From Nocardioides antri (lineage in GTDB: Bacteria > Actinomycetota > Actinomycetes > Propionibacteriales > Nocardioidaceae): a stretch of 64,000 nt of DNA. Position numbers and translations under genes: made by a program. Where the stretch lies: the NCBI RefSeq assembly GCF_008373765.1, contig NZ_VUJW01000001.1:248189-312188 (forward strand), read 5' to 3'. Shown here piece by piece: positions 33,055-41,400 of the stretch (its first letter is position 1; the number at the start of each line of letters is the position of its first letter). The notes beneath the pieces were generated by a model. It was not told the DNA's origin. It did not search any database and saw only the letters and a program-made list of their open reading frames with translations.

Positions 33055-34821
33055 ATGATCTCCCGGATGTCGACCCTGTTCGTCCGCACCCTGCGCGAGG
33101 ATCCCGCGGACGCCGAGGTCCCGAGCCACCGGCTGCTGGTCCGCGCCGGCTACATCCGACGCACGGCCCCCGGCATGTACACCTGGCTCCCGCTCGGGCT
33201 GCGCGTGCTGCGGAGGATCGAGACGATCATCCGTGAGGAGATGGACGCGATCGGAGCCCAGGAGGTCTCGTTCCCCGCGCTGCTGCCGCGCGAGCCCTAC
33301 GAGGCGACCAACCGCTGGACGGAGTACGGCCCCAACATCTTCCGGCTCAAAGACCGCAAGGACGCCGACTACCTGCTCGGGCCCACTCACGAGGAGATGT
33401 TCACGCTCCTCGTGAAGGACCTGTACTCGTCGTACAAGGACCTGCCGCTCTCGATCTACCAGATCCAGACGAAGTACCGCGACGAGGCACGCCCCCGCGC
33501 CGGGCTGCTGCGCGGCCGCGAGTTCACGATGAAGGACTCCTACTCCTTCGACGTCGACGACGCCGGCCTCGACGCCAGCTACCAGGCGCACCGCGAGGCC
33601 TACATCCGGATCTTCGACCGGCTCGGGTTCGAGTACGTCATCGTCAAGGCGACCTCCGGCGCCATGGGCGGCTCGAGGTCCGAGGAGTTTCTCGCCAAGG
33701 CCGAGGTCGGCGAGGACACCTACGTCCGCTGCACCAACTGCGACTACGCCGCCAACGTCGAGGCCGTCGAAGTGCGCGCTCCCGAGGCCCTGCCGTACGA
33801 CGATGCGCCTGCCGCACACGCGGAGCCGACCCCGGACACGCCCACCATCGCGACGCTGGTCGACCACCTCAACGAGGCGTACCCGCGATCGGACCGCCCC
33901 TGGGAGGCCGGCGACACCCTCAAGAACGTGCTGGTCGTGCTCCTCCACCCCGACGGCACCAAGGAGCCGCTCGCGATCGGCCTGCCCGGCGACCGGGAGG
34001 TCGACCTCAAGCGGCTCGGCGGCCAGCTCGAGCCGCTCGAGGTCGAGCCGATGGACGACGACGAGCTCCGGAAGCACCCCGACCTCGTCAAGGGCTACAT
34101 CGGCCCCGAGGTGCTCGGCACCGAGGGCAAGAGCGGCATCCGCTTCCTCGTCGACCCGCGGGTCGTGACCGGCACCCGCTGGGTCACCGGTGCCAACGTC
34201 GACGGCAGCCACGTCATCGACCTGGTCGCCGGCCGGGACTTCACGCCCGACGGAACCATCGAGGCCGCGGACGTCCGCGACGGCGACCCCTGTCCGCGGT
34301 GCGAGGACGGCACGCTCGAGTCGGCGCGCGGCATCGAGATGGGCCACATCTTCCAGCTCGGCCGCAAGTACGCCGAGGCGCTCGACCTCAAGGTCCTCGA
34401 CGAGAACGGCAAGCTGGTCACGGTCACGATGGGCTCCTACGGCATCGGCCCGTCCCGCGGCGTCGCCGCGATCGCGGAGAACACCCTGGACGAGATCGGG
34501 CTGTGCTGGCCGCGCAACGTGGCGCCGTACGACGTGCACGTGCTCGCCACTGGCAAGGACGACGCGATCTACGATGCCGCCGAGCGCCTCGCCGCCGACC
34601 TGGACCGGCAGGGCGTCGCGGTGCTCTACGACGACCGGCCCAAGGTGAGCCCCGGCGTGAAGTTCAAGGACGCCGAGCTGATCGGCGTGCCGACGATCGT
34701 CACCGTCGGTCGCGGACTCGCCGACGGGCTGGTGGAGGTCAAGGACCGCCGCTCCGGAGAGCGCACCGAGGTCGCGGTCGCGGACGCGGCCGCGCACCTG
34801 ATCGGGGTCGTGCGAGGGTGA
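33055..34821 (+). CDS. proS: Prolyl-tRNA synthetase (bacterial type)
   Basis: A 588-residue class II synthetase that charges tRNA-Pro. Motif 2 and its context are seen in '[26 protein letters not shown]' (written in part: [16 protein letters not shown], near residue 145). The bacterial editing insertion, which hydrolyses Ala-tRNA-Pro, lies between about 225 and 405 ('LKNVLVVL', 'GYIGPEVLG'). Motif 3 is '[16 protein letters not shown]' near 460. The anticodon-binding domain occupies the C-terminus ('[12 protein letters not shown]', '[20 protein letters not shown]'). Its length matches the E. coli-type enzyme. The stop overlaps the next gene's GTG by 4 bases. Confidence 0.96.
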   Translation: MISRMSTLFVRTLREDPADAEVPSHRLLVRAGYIRRTAPGMYTWLPLGLRVLRRIETIIREEMDAIGAQEVSFPALLPREPYEATNRWTEYGPNIFRLKDRKDADYLLGPTHEEMFTLLVKDLYSSYKDLPLSIYQIQTKYRDEARPRAGLLRGREFTMKDSYSFDVDDAGLDASYQAHREAYIRIFDRLGFEYVIVKATSGAMGGSRSEEFLAKAEVGEDTYVRCTNCDYAANVEAVEVRAPEALPYDDAPAAHAEPTPDTPTIATLVDHLNEAYPRSDRPWEAGDTLKNVLVVLLHPDGTKEPLAIGLPGDREVDLKRLGGQLEPLEVEPMDDDELRKHPDLVKGYIGPEVLGTEGKSGIRFLVDPRVVTGTRWVTGANVDGSHVIDLVAGRDFTPDGTIEAADVRDGDPCPRCEDGTLESARGIEMGHIFQLGRKYAEALDLKVLDENGKLVTVTMGSYGIGPSRGVAAIAENTLDEIGLCWPRNVAPYDVHVLATGKDDAIYDAAERLAADLDRQGVAVLYDDRPKVSPGVKFKDAELIGVPTIVTVGRGLADGLVEVKDRRSGERTEVAVADAAAHLIGVVRG

Positions 34822-35525
34822 TCGACGCCGTCATCTTCGACTGGGGCGGCACGCTCACCCGCTGGCACGACGTCGACTTCCATGCCGAATCGCTCGCGCT
34901 GGCGGCGGCCGTGGTCGCCACTCCAAACCCGGACGACGACCGCCACCTCCACGCCAAGCGGCTGCACGAGGCCGGCAACACGATCTGGGGGAGGAGCCGC
35001 GACCATCAGCAGAGCGCCACCATCGCCGACCTGTTCACGGTGGCTGGCCTCGAGCACGACCCCGACCTGCTGACTGCCTACTACGAGTTCTGGGTGCCGC
35101 ACACCGAGACCGACCCCGAGGTCCGGCCGCTGTGGGAGTGGCTGCGTGCCGAGGGCATCAAGGTCGGCGTGCTCTCCAACACGGTCTGGCCGCGCGAGTG
35201 GCACGTCGGCTTCTTCGAGCGCGACGGCGTCGCCCACCTGATCGACGGCGACGTCTACACCAGCGAGATCCCGTGGACGAAGCCGTCCCCGCGCGCGTTC
35301 GCCGCGGCGATGGACGCGGTCGGCGCCCCCGACCCGGCTCGCTGCGTGTACGTCGGCGACCGCCTCTACGACGACGTCTGGGGCGCTCGGAACGCCGGGA
35401 TGCGGGCGATCCACATCCCGCACTCGGCGATCCCCGCCGACCAGGTCGGGCACACCGAGGGCGAGCCGGACGCCGTCGCCGTACGCCTCTCCGATATCCC
35501 GGGCCTCATCGACGACTGGCGCTGA
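34818..35525 (+). CDS. HAD-superfamily hydrolase
   Basis: A 235-residue HAD-type phosphatase. Motif I is '[10 protein letters not shown]' (Asp near residue 8), with a Trp-Gly-Gly variant often seen in this subfamily. Motif II is 'VGVLSNTVW' (Ser near 119). Motif III/IV is '[18 protein letters not shown]' then '[20 protein letters not shown]' near 180. A helical cap occupies about 20-95. The GTG start overlaps the proS stop (GTGA), so it is cotranslated with proS. The substrate is unknown. Confidence 0.85.
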   Translation: MIDAVIFDWGGTLTRWHDVDFHAESLALAAAVVATPNPDDDRHLHAKRLHEAGNTIWGRSRDHQQSATIADLFTVAGLEHDPDLLTAYYEFWVPHTETDPEVRPLWEWLRAEGIKVGVLSNTVWPREWHVGFFERDGVAHLIDGDVYTSEIPWTKPSPRAFAAAMDAVGAPDPARCVYVGDRLYDDVWGARNAGMRAIHIPHSAIPADQVGHTEGEPDAVAVRLSDIPGLIDDWR

Positions 35526-35633
35526 CCGAACTCTTTGCCCCGAACTTCTTGCGCAACTGGTCGGCGGGGCCGGAAGATGCACGGGAATCGTCGCCCAACC
35601 AGGGCGATCTTGGACTCGGGAGGACGCACCCCG

Positions 35634-36557
35634 ATGCGGACCCAGAAGCTACTCGCCCTCGCGATGGTGGTCGGAGCCACCTCGCTCAACGTCGTCCTCG
35701 CCTCGCCGGCACAGGCCCGGCCGGCCGAGGTCGGCACCGGCGCCTGCGTCGAGGGCGAGGGGCACAGCGCCTCGGCCCGCGGGGGCCACGGGGCCGACCA
35801 CCGCGAGGTCTCGGCCAAGGAGCAGCGGGCCATCGCCCGCGAGACCAAAGCACGCCTGCGCGCGAAGGGCGTGACCAGGGCCGAGCTGAAGTCCCGGAGT
35901 GTCTCCGTGCCGGTCTACGTGCACGTGATGGCCGCCTCGGACGGCACCGGTGACGTGACCGACGCCCAGATCCAGGCCCAGATCGACGTCCTCAACACCA
36001 CGTTCGCGGGCGGGGAGTCCGCGAACGCCGCCGACACCGGCTTCTCCTTCACCCTGGCCGGCACCGACCGCTACTACAACGACGCCTGGCACAAGGACCA
36101 CTCGAGCTCGAAGTACCGGAAGGAGACCCGCCAGGGCGGCGCCGGTGCCCTCAACATGTGGCTCGTCGACTTCAAGTACCTCGGGATCGCCACGTTCCCC
36201 TGGGACTACCAGCGCAACGGCGCCATCGACGGCATCCGCGTCCACTGGGACTCGCTGCCCGGCGGCGGCATCGCCAACTACAACGAGGGCGAGACCGCGA
36301 CCCACGAGGCCGGCCACTGGTTCGGGCTCTACCACACCTTCCAGGGCGGCTGCACCGAGCTGAACGACGAGGTCCACGACACGCCCGCCCAGGGCAGCCC
36401 CACCAACGGCTGCCCCATCGGCCGGGACTCGTGCGCGCTGCCGGGCCTCGACCCGATCCACAACTACATGGACTACAGCTACGACTCCTGCTACACGGAG
36501 TTCACCCCGGGCCAGGGCACGCGGGCCCAGTCCATGTGGGCGGCCTACCGCTCCTGA
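35634..36557 (+). CDS. Secreted M43-family zinc metalloprotease
   Basis: A 307-residue exported protease of the pappalysin (M43) metzincin group. It has a signal peptide at about 1-29 and a propeptide-like Lys/Arg/Glu-rich region to about 85. The zinc motif HExxHxxGxxH is H224 E225 H228 G231 H234 ('HEAGHWFGLYH'), followed by a disulfide-rich loop ('GGCTELNDEVHDTP', 'NGCPIGRDSC') and the Met-turn 'NYMDYSYDSC'. All catalytic residues are present. GGGAGG precedes ATG 35634. A strong hairpin terminator follows. It probably degrades extracellular protein. Confidence 0.9.
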   Translation: MRTQKLLALAMVVGATSLNVVLASPAQARPAEVGTGACVEGEGHSASARGGHGADHREVSAKEQRAIARETKARLRAKGVTRAELKSRSVSVPVYVHVMAASDGTGDVTDAQIQAQIDVLNTTFAGGESANAADTGFSFTLAGTDRYYNDAWHKDHSSSKYRKETRQGGAGALNMWLVDFKYLGIATFPWDYQRNGAIDGIRVHWDSLPGGGIANYNEGETATHEAGHWFGLYHTFQGGCTELNDEVHDTPAQGSPTNGCPIGRDSCALPGLDPIHNYMDYSYDSCYTEFTPGQGTRAQSMWAAYRS

Positions 36558-36565
36558 GAAGCGCG

Positions 36566-36606
36566 AACCTGCAACGGCACCTCCTCCGGGGGTGCCGTTG
36601 CAGGTT
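36566..36606 (+). terminator. Intrinsic terminator of the M43 protease gene
   Basis: A perfect 16-bp stem (36566-36581 with 36591-36606) with a 9-base loop begins 9 bases after the stop codon. The following bases (GTTGCACTG) are only weakly T-rich, which is common for high-GC actinobacterial terminators. Confidence 0.75.
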
Positions 36607-36736
36607 GTTGCACTGCAGAGATATGAGGATCGCCGGATCGGGCACGCCGACCGCTGTTCGTTGCATGATCGTGCACAGCGGTTCGGAGAGCCCCACCTCT
36701 CCGGACGTCACGCGATGACCGTTGTCCCCGGTCAGT

Positions 36737-36803
36737 GCGGTCCGCGACCCCGAGCTTCGGGGGACGTCTCGGGAGTTCCCCGAGGTCGGAGGTCGCGGAC
36801 CGC
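36737..36803. other. Multi-branched hairpin element (terminator or structured RNA)
   Basis: GCGGTCCGCGACC at 36737-36749 pairs perfectly with GGTCGCGGACCGC at 36791-36803. The interior holds two smaller hairpins: CCGA/TCGG around 36750-36760, and CTCGGG/CCCGAG around 36768-36784, giving a possible three-way junction. TTTCTCGTTTT follows on the plus strand. It lies between convergent genes and may be a bidirectional terminator, but the branching is more than a terminator needs. Confidence 0.55.
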
Positions 36804-36824
36804 TTTCTCGTTTTCGCGCCGCGA

Positions 36825-37244
36825 TCAGAGGCCCGGCAGCCGCTCCGGCTTCCCGCCGAAGGCCAGCTCGCGCAGGGCGGTGTCGACCAGCGCGCTGATC
36901 GCCCACCGGCGCTGGTCGTCGCGGGTGGACGCCACGACGAAGGCGTACGTCGACGCGCACGCCCGCTCCAGCGTCAGCGCCCGGTCGGCGACGGCGACCG
37001 GCGTGGACAGGTCGGCCGGCAGGTCGTAGGCGGGCTCGGCCGCGACCGGCTCGCGCCCCTCGGCGGTGATCATCGCGATGAGCTCGTCGCGGCGGTCCCG
37101 GTGGGTGACGTAGGCGTCGGTGACCTCGCTCCACAGGGTCGGGTCCGACGACTGCGAGGTCTGGCCGCCCAGGGCGCCGTACACGAAGACGGCGGCGTGC
37201 TCGGCAGCGAGCGCGGTCTGCAGCGCGTCGTCCGGGCGGCTCAT
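36825..37244 (-). CDS. Ferritin-like DUF4439 protein
   Basis: A 139-residue helical protein of the ferritin-like DUF4439 family. 'ALQTALAAEHAAVFVYGALG' at the N-terminus carries the Glu-x-x-His pattern typical of a di-iron four-helix bundle. 'VTDAYVTHRDRRDELIAMI' and 'RALTLERACASTYAFVVAST' supply further possible ligands. Function in this family is unproven. Its ATG overlaps the stop of the upstream lipoprotein-like gene by 4 bases; in related actinobacteria these two occur as a pair. No signal peptide is visible in this chain. Confidence 0.78.
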   Translation of the reverse strand: MSRPDDALQTALAAEHAAVFVYGALGGQTSQSSDPTLWSEVTDAYVTHRDRRDELIAMITAEGREPVAAEPAYDLPADLSTPVAVADRALTLERACASTYAFVVASTRDDQRRWAISALVDTALRELAFGGKPERLPGL

Positions 37245-37729
37245 CGGGCCACCGCCCGCTCCTGGGCGACGGCCGCGGCCATCGACGCGAAGACCTGGGC
37301 GAGGGCCCCGCTCTCGGCCTTCAGCGCCGCGCGGGCGAGCCCGGCCTGGAGCCGCTCCTCGGCCCGCAGGAGCCGGGCGCGGGCGGTCGCGGGGCTGCCG
37401 GCGACCCTTCCTGCGGAGACGTCGCCGGACTGTCCGAGCTCGTCGAGGTGCGCGCGGTGCAGCGCTGCGAACCGCCGGGTGAGTGGTCGGACCGGGCGGA
37501 CCGAGGCACCCGTGGAGAGCACGAGCGACAAGGTCTCGGCGAGCTGCTCGGCGACGGAGCTCACCAGGTCGCTGTCCGCGTCGACGGCGGGCGCGGTGGT
37601 GTCGACGGCGCCTGCGCTCTGCTCGTCCTCCCGGACCAGTCCGCACCCGGCAGCGGCCGCGGCGAGCGCGGCAGCGCCTGCTGCGGTGGTCCCGGCGAGA
37701 ACGGCACGGCGCGACGCGGGGGTGGGCAC
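37241..37729 (-). CDS. Predicted exported lipoprotein (twin-arginine-like signal)
   Basis: A 162-residue protein starting at GTG 37729 with 'TPASRRAVLAGTTAAGAAAL', a twin-arginine-like motif (SRRAVLAG) and a hydrophobic stretch ending in a lipobox-like 'AAAAGCG'. This suggests Tat export and lipid anchoring at about Cys29. The remaining chain is Ala/Arg/Glu-rich helices. It overlaps the ferritin-like gene by 4 bases, so the products probably act together at the cell surface. It is divergent from rimP. TAACCT lies seven bases before the start, consistent with a leaderless mRNA. Function is unknown. Confidence 0.7.
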   Translation of the reverse strand: MPTPASRRAVLAGTTAAGAAALAAAAAGCGLVREDEQSAGAVDTTAPAVDADSDLVSSVAEQLAETLSLVLSTGASVRPVRPLTRRFAALHRAHLDELGQSGDVSAGRVAGSPATARARLLRAEERLQAGLARAALKAESGALAQVFASMAAAVAQERAVAR

Positions 37730-37779
37730 GCGGGTGAGGTTACAACCGCTATCGTTGAAAGACCGCAGCACCACGAGCG

Positions 37780-37807
37780 GCTTCGCCACAACCAGCTTCG
37801 CCACAAC
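37780..37807 (+). repeat. Tandem 13-bp direct repeat upstream of rimP
   Basis: GCTTCGCCACAAC occurs at 37780-37792 and again at 37795-37807, a period of 15 bases. It ends 20 bases before the rimP ATG, within its likely 5' leader. Confidence 0.7.
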
Positions 37808-37827
37808 AGGACACGGGGGTCTCACCC

Positions 37828-38316
37828 ATGAGCTCGAGCCAGCGCCCCGGGGCAGACGCGACCGTGACGGCCGTGTCGGCAGCCGTGACCGGCCGGCTGG
37901 AGGTGCTGGGGCTCGACCTCGAGGCGGTGGAGCTGACCCCGGCGGGCAAGCGCCGGGTGCTTCGGATCGCCGTCGACACGGACGGCGGGGTGACCCTCGA
38001 CGACGTCGCCGCCGCGACCCGCGCGATCAACGAGGTCATCGACGAGTCCGACGTGATGGGGGAGCAGCCCTACACGCTCGAGGTCACCTCCCGCGGCGTC
38101 GACCGGCCGCTGACCCTGCCCCGCCACTGGCGGCGCAACCGGTCGCGGCTGGTCAAGGTCACCCTGGCCGACGGCTCTGTCGTGACCGGCCGGATCGGGG
38201 AGTCCGACGACGCTCAGGTGACGCTCGACGTGGAGGGCGCGGACCGGGTGGTGCCGTACTCGGACGTGAAGAAGGCGCTGGTGCAGATCGAGTTCAACCG
38301 GAAGGACCGTGACTGA
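37828..38316 (+). CDS. rimP: Ribosome maturation factor RimP
   Basis: A 162-residue RimP (YhbC) that helps assemble the 30S subunit through S12 and the central pseudoknot. The N-terminal alpha/beta domain has '[20 protein letters not shown]', '[13 protein letters not shown]' and '[20 protein letters not shown]'. The C-terminal SH3-like domain covers about 105-160. A GGGGG-type ribosome-binding site precedes the ATG. It is first in the rimP-nusA-ylxR-infB cluster and ends on the first base of nusA (TGATGG). Confidence 0.93.
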   Translation: MSSSQRPGADATVTAVSAAVTGRLEVLGLDLEAVELTPAGKRRVLRIAVDTDGGVTLDDVAAATRAINEVIDESDVMGEQPYTLEVTSRGVDRPLTLPRHWRRNRSRLVKVTLADGSVVTGRIGESDDAQVTLDVEGADRVVPYSDVKKALVQIEFNRKDRD

Positions 38317-39296
38317 TGGACATCGACCTGAGCATCCTGCGCATGCTGGAGCGGGAGAAGGAGATCAAGTTCGAGGTCCTCGTCGAGGCGATCGAGCAGG
38401 CGCTCCTGACCGCCTACCACAAGACCCCGGGCGCCCAGGAGCATGCGCGGGTCGAGCTGGACCGCAAGTCCGGGCACGTCACCGTGCTCGCGGCCGAGCT
38501 CGACGACGAGGGCAACAAGATCGGGGAGTACGACGACACGCCCGACGGCTTCGGCCGGATCGCGGCGACGACTGCCAAGCAGATCATGCTGCAGCGGCTC
38601 CGCGACGCGGAGGACGAGATCAAGTACGGCGAGTTCTCCGGCAAGGAGGGCGACATCATCTCCGGCGTGATCCAGCAGGGGCGCAACCCCGACGACGTGC
38701 TCGTCGACCTCGGCAAGATCGAGGCGCACCTGCCGGCGAGCGAGCGGGTCCCGGGTGAGGACTACCGCCACGGCACCCGCATCAAGTGCCTGGTGGTGTC
38801 GGTCCGCAAGGGCATGCGCGGGCCGCAGATCACCCTCTCCCGGTCCCACCCGAGCCTGGTGAAGAAGCTCTTCGCCCTCGAGGTCCCCGAGATCGCCGAC
38901 GGCACGGTCGAGATCGCCGCGATCGCCCGCGAGGCCGGCCACCGCACGAAGATGGCCGTCCGGACGACGGTCGCCGGGGTCAACGCCAAGGGCGCCTGCA
39001 TCGGCCCGATGGGGCAGCGGGTGCGCGCGGTGATGTCGGAGCTGCACGGCGAGAAGATCGACATCGTCGACTGGTCCGACGACCCGGCCGAGCTCGTGGC
39101 GCACGCACTGTCGCCGGCCCAGGTCAGCTCGGTCACCGTCGTCGACGCCGCAGCGAAGTCGGCGCGGGTCGTCGTGCCGGACTTCCAGCTCTCGCTCGCC
39201 ATCGGCAAGGAGGGCCAGAACGCCCGCCTCGCTGCCCGGCTGACGGGCTGGCGCATCGACATCCACTCCGACGAGGAGTCCCCCGCCAACGGCTGA
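38316..39296 (+). CDS. nusA: Transcription termination/antitermination protein NusA
   Basis: A 326-residue NusA, the short actinobacterial form without the C-terminal acidic repeats of E. coli. Domains are: N-terminal RNA polymerase-binding (about 1-105, '[20 protein letters not shown]'), S1 (about 108-180, '[20 protein letters not shown]'), KH1 (about 190-255, '[20 protein letters not shown]') and KH2 (about 256-322, '[20 protein letters not shown]'). It controls pausing, termination and antitermination of rRNA operons. It overlaps rimP by one base. Confidence 0.95.
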   Translation: MDIDLSILRMLEREKEIKFEVLVEAIEQALLTAYHKTPGAQEHARVELDRKSGHVTVLAAELDDEGNKIGEYDDTPDGFGRIAATTAKQIMLQRLRDAEDEIKYGEFSGKEGDIISGVIQQGRNPDDVLVDLGKIEAHLPASERVPGEDYRHGTRIKCLVVSVRKGMRGPQITLSRSHPSLVKKLFALEVPEIADGTVEIAAIAREAGHRTKMAVRTTVAGVNAKGACIGPMGQRVRAVMSELHGEKIDIVDWSDDPAELVAHALSPAQVSSVTVVDAAAKSARVVVPDFQLSLAIGKEGQNARLAARLTGWRIDIHSDEESPANG

Positions 39297-39331
39297 GGGA
39301 ACGCCGGGGGCGAGTGCGCCGTCGTAGGAGC

Positions 39332-40876
39332 ATGAAGGCCGCCCTCGCCCCTGTCCTCCTCCTCGCCTGTGGAGTGGTCGCCGGTTGCGGTGACCAGACC
39401 TCCGGGGCACCGCCCGGGAGCGCAGGGCCTGCGCGGTGGCAGACCGAGCACCTCAGGGGCGAGCTGTCGGTCGACTTCCCGACGCTCCTCGTGAGCGACG
39501 GAGAGGACACGGTGGTGCTGATGCTGTCCGACGAGGGGGTGCTGCAGTCGCACGTGTCGGAGGGCGGGGAGGCGTTCGTGGCGGGCGAGCCGCTCGAGCT
39601 CGGTGAGCGGTACGCGGCTCTGGGGGACGTCGTACGGCTCGACGACGGCAGCTGGTTCGCGCTCGGCAACGCCGGGGCGGTCGAGGTCAGGGGCGACACC
39701 GAGCCGACCTACGACCCGATGGCCCTCCGCAGCGACGACGGGCTGACATGGGAGCGGGTGGACGTCACCGGCTTCACCGATGCCGTGGAGCTCACCGCCC
39801 TGGAGGTCGTGGACGACAGGATCGTCGCGGTCGGGGGCTACCGGACCCTGAAGGACCCGTCGTCGGGCGGTTTCGAGGCTCGGACCTGGACCAGCGACGA
39901 CGGCCGCGCCTTCGAGGAGGTGCCGCTGCCGGACGTGCCCGACTACCAGGGGTACGACGACGAGTCGTACGCCGGCGACGTCGTCATGGTCGACGGGGAC
40001 CTGCTCGTGTCCGGTCGCATCGGCGACACCGCGGTGCTGTGGCGCTCCGAGGACGCCGGAGAAACCTGGGCGCGGGTGGAGGAGCGGTTGCTGCGGGACG
40101 CGTACTCGATCTCCGGACTGCACGCACGCGGGTCGACCGTCGTCGCGACCGCAGCCACCGACGACGCCCAGGCGATCCGCTCGGACGACGGCGGCTTCAC
40201 CTGGGAGCCGGTCACGTCGCTGCCGGTCAACGAAGAGGCCGACGGCTGGGCGCCGCTGTGGAGCGGCGCCGGCCGGTTCTTCACTCTCACCGGCGTCGAC
40301 GACATCTCCTGGTCCACGCCCGAGGTCTGCTACGCCGACCTCGATCAGTGCGGCCGCGACCCAGGTCCTCGGGTCGTCGCGAGTGAGGACGGCGCCGAGT
40401 GGACGGCCGTCGACCTCCCAGGGGGCGGTGAGGTCGACGAGATCGTCGGCACCGGCGACGGCCGGCTGCTCGTGATGGCCGCCGAGCAGGACGGGGTCGC
40501 AGTGCACACCTGGCCGGCCGGCACGGACCTGCCCGAGGCCGACGAGCCGGCGGTGCCGGAGACCGTCGACCTGGTCACCCTGGCCGACGGGGAGGAGCCC
40601 GAGGTCGGGGTCCGCTACCACCTGCCGCTCTACACCCACTGCGGGATCGAGCAGATCTCGTTCGGTGGCGAACCGTGGCGGCGCACGGACGACGGTCCTG
40701 GCTACGAGACCGGCGCCGGCGACGCGGCGCCTGAAGGCTGGCCGGTCCCCGAGGGCGGCGGGAACGTCTACGGCTACGCCACCGTGCGGGGCGACGCGAC
40801 GCTCGAGTACACGGCGGAGGACGGCACGGTTCTGGCGACCTACGAGCGGGGCGGCCGCCCGTTCTGGTGCGACTGA
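39332..40876 (+). CDS. Predicted lipoprotein with BNR/sialidase-like repeats
   Basis: A 514-residue exported lipoprotein. The signal ends in a lipobox ('LLACGVVAGCGD', acylated Cys at about 19). The mature chain shows several Asp-box/BNR-type repeats: 'SDDGLTWERV' near 131, 'SDDGRAFEEV' near 188, 'SEDAGETWARV' near 241 and 'SDDGGFTWEPV' near 285. This suggests a beta-propeller exposed on the cell surface. No catalytic residues are assigned. The gene lies between nusA and ylxR, which are normally adjacent, and appears to be an insertion into the operon. Confidence 0.75.
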   Translation: MKAALAPVLLLACGVVAGCGDQTSGAPPGSAGPARWQTEHLRGELSVDFPTLLVSDGEDTVVLMLSDEGVLQSHVSEGGEAFVAGEPLELGERYAALGDVVRLDDGSWFALGNAGAVEVRGDTEPTYDPMALRSDDGLTWERVDVTGFTDAVELTALEVVDDRIVAVGGYRTLKDPSSGGFEARTWTSDDGRAFEEVPLPDVPDYQGYDDESYAGDVVMVDGDLLVSGRIGDTAVLWRSEDAGETWARVEERLLRDAYSISGLHARGSTVVATAATDDAQAIRSDDGGFTWEPVTSLPVNEEADGWAPLWSGAGRFFTLTGVDDISWSTPEVCYADLDQCGRDPGPRVVASEDGAEWTAVDLPGGGEVDEIVGTGDGRLLVMAAEQDGVAVHTWPAGTDLPEADEPAVPETVDLVTLADGEEPEVGVRYHLPLYTHCGIEQISFGGEPWRRTDDGPGYETGAGDAAPEGWPVPEGGGNVYGYATVRGDATLEYTAEDGTVLATYERGGRPFWCD

Positions 40877-40925
40877 CGCCCCGGTTTCGGAAACCAGTGG
40901 CCCGAACGGGTAGAGTTGCTCGCTG

Positions 40926-41267
40926 GTGGCACACCGACGGAACATCTCGACGTCGCCGGACGATCTCCTCCCTGAGGGGCCGGTCCGGACGTGCATCGGA
41001 TGCCGGAAGCGGGCCGCCAAAAGCGAGTTGTTGCGAGTGATCGCCGGCTCGGACACGACGACCGGGCAACCGGCCGTCTTGCCCGATCCCGACGGCACCG
41101 CGCCCGGTCGGGGAGCACACCTGCACCCCACCGCCGGGTGTTACGACCTCGCGGTACGCCGGAATGCCTTCGCTCGTGCCCTGTTCCCCCAGGGACCACG
41201 GAGTGCGGGTGGGCTCTCCAGCGCACCGGTGGGCGACTACCTCGACTCGCACCAGCACACGCAGTGA
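40926..41267 (+). CDS. ylxR: YlxR-family RNA-binding protein (DUF448)
   Basis: A 113-residue YlxR-like protein with the diagnostic 'GPVRTCIGCRKRAAKSELLR' near residue 19 and 'GRGAHLHPTAGCYDLAVRRN' near 62, a nucleic-acid-binding fold usually encoded between nusA and infB. It has been linked to RNase P and to transcription control in Bacillus; its role here is inferred from family. GTG 40926 is used. TAGAGT lies nine bases before it. The lipoprotein gene separates it from nusA. Confidence 0.9.
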   Translation: MAHRRNISTSPDDLLPEGPVRTCIGCRKRAAKSELLRVIAGSDTTTGQPAVLPDPDGTAPGRGAHLHPTAGCYDLAVRRNAFARALFPQGPRSAGGLSSAPVGDYLDSHQHTQ

Positions 41268-41400
41268 CCGACCGACAAGAAACTGGAGCAGCAGCTCATG
41301 AGCACTCGATGAGTACTTCGCGATGAGCCAGTTCGACCTGCAGCATCCAACTACGGTCTGAGATCTCCCCCGACAAGGGTCTTGGGCCAGAAGGAGAAAC

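Noticed and set aside
30802-34797. A 1331-codon open frame on the minus strand across GH16 copy 4, GNAT, DoxX-like and proS
   Set aside because: Only its first part in genomic order (30802-31689) is a gene; the rest is the antisense shadow of well-supported plus-strand genes and is kept open by high G+C.
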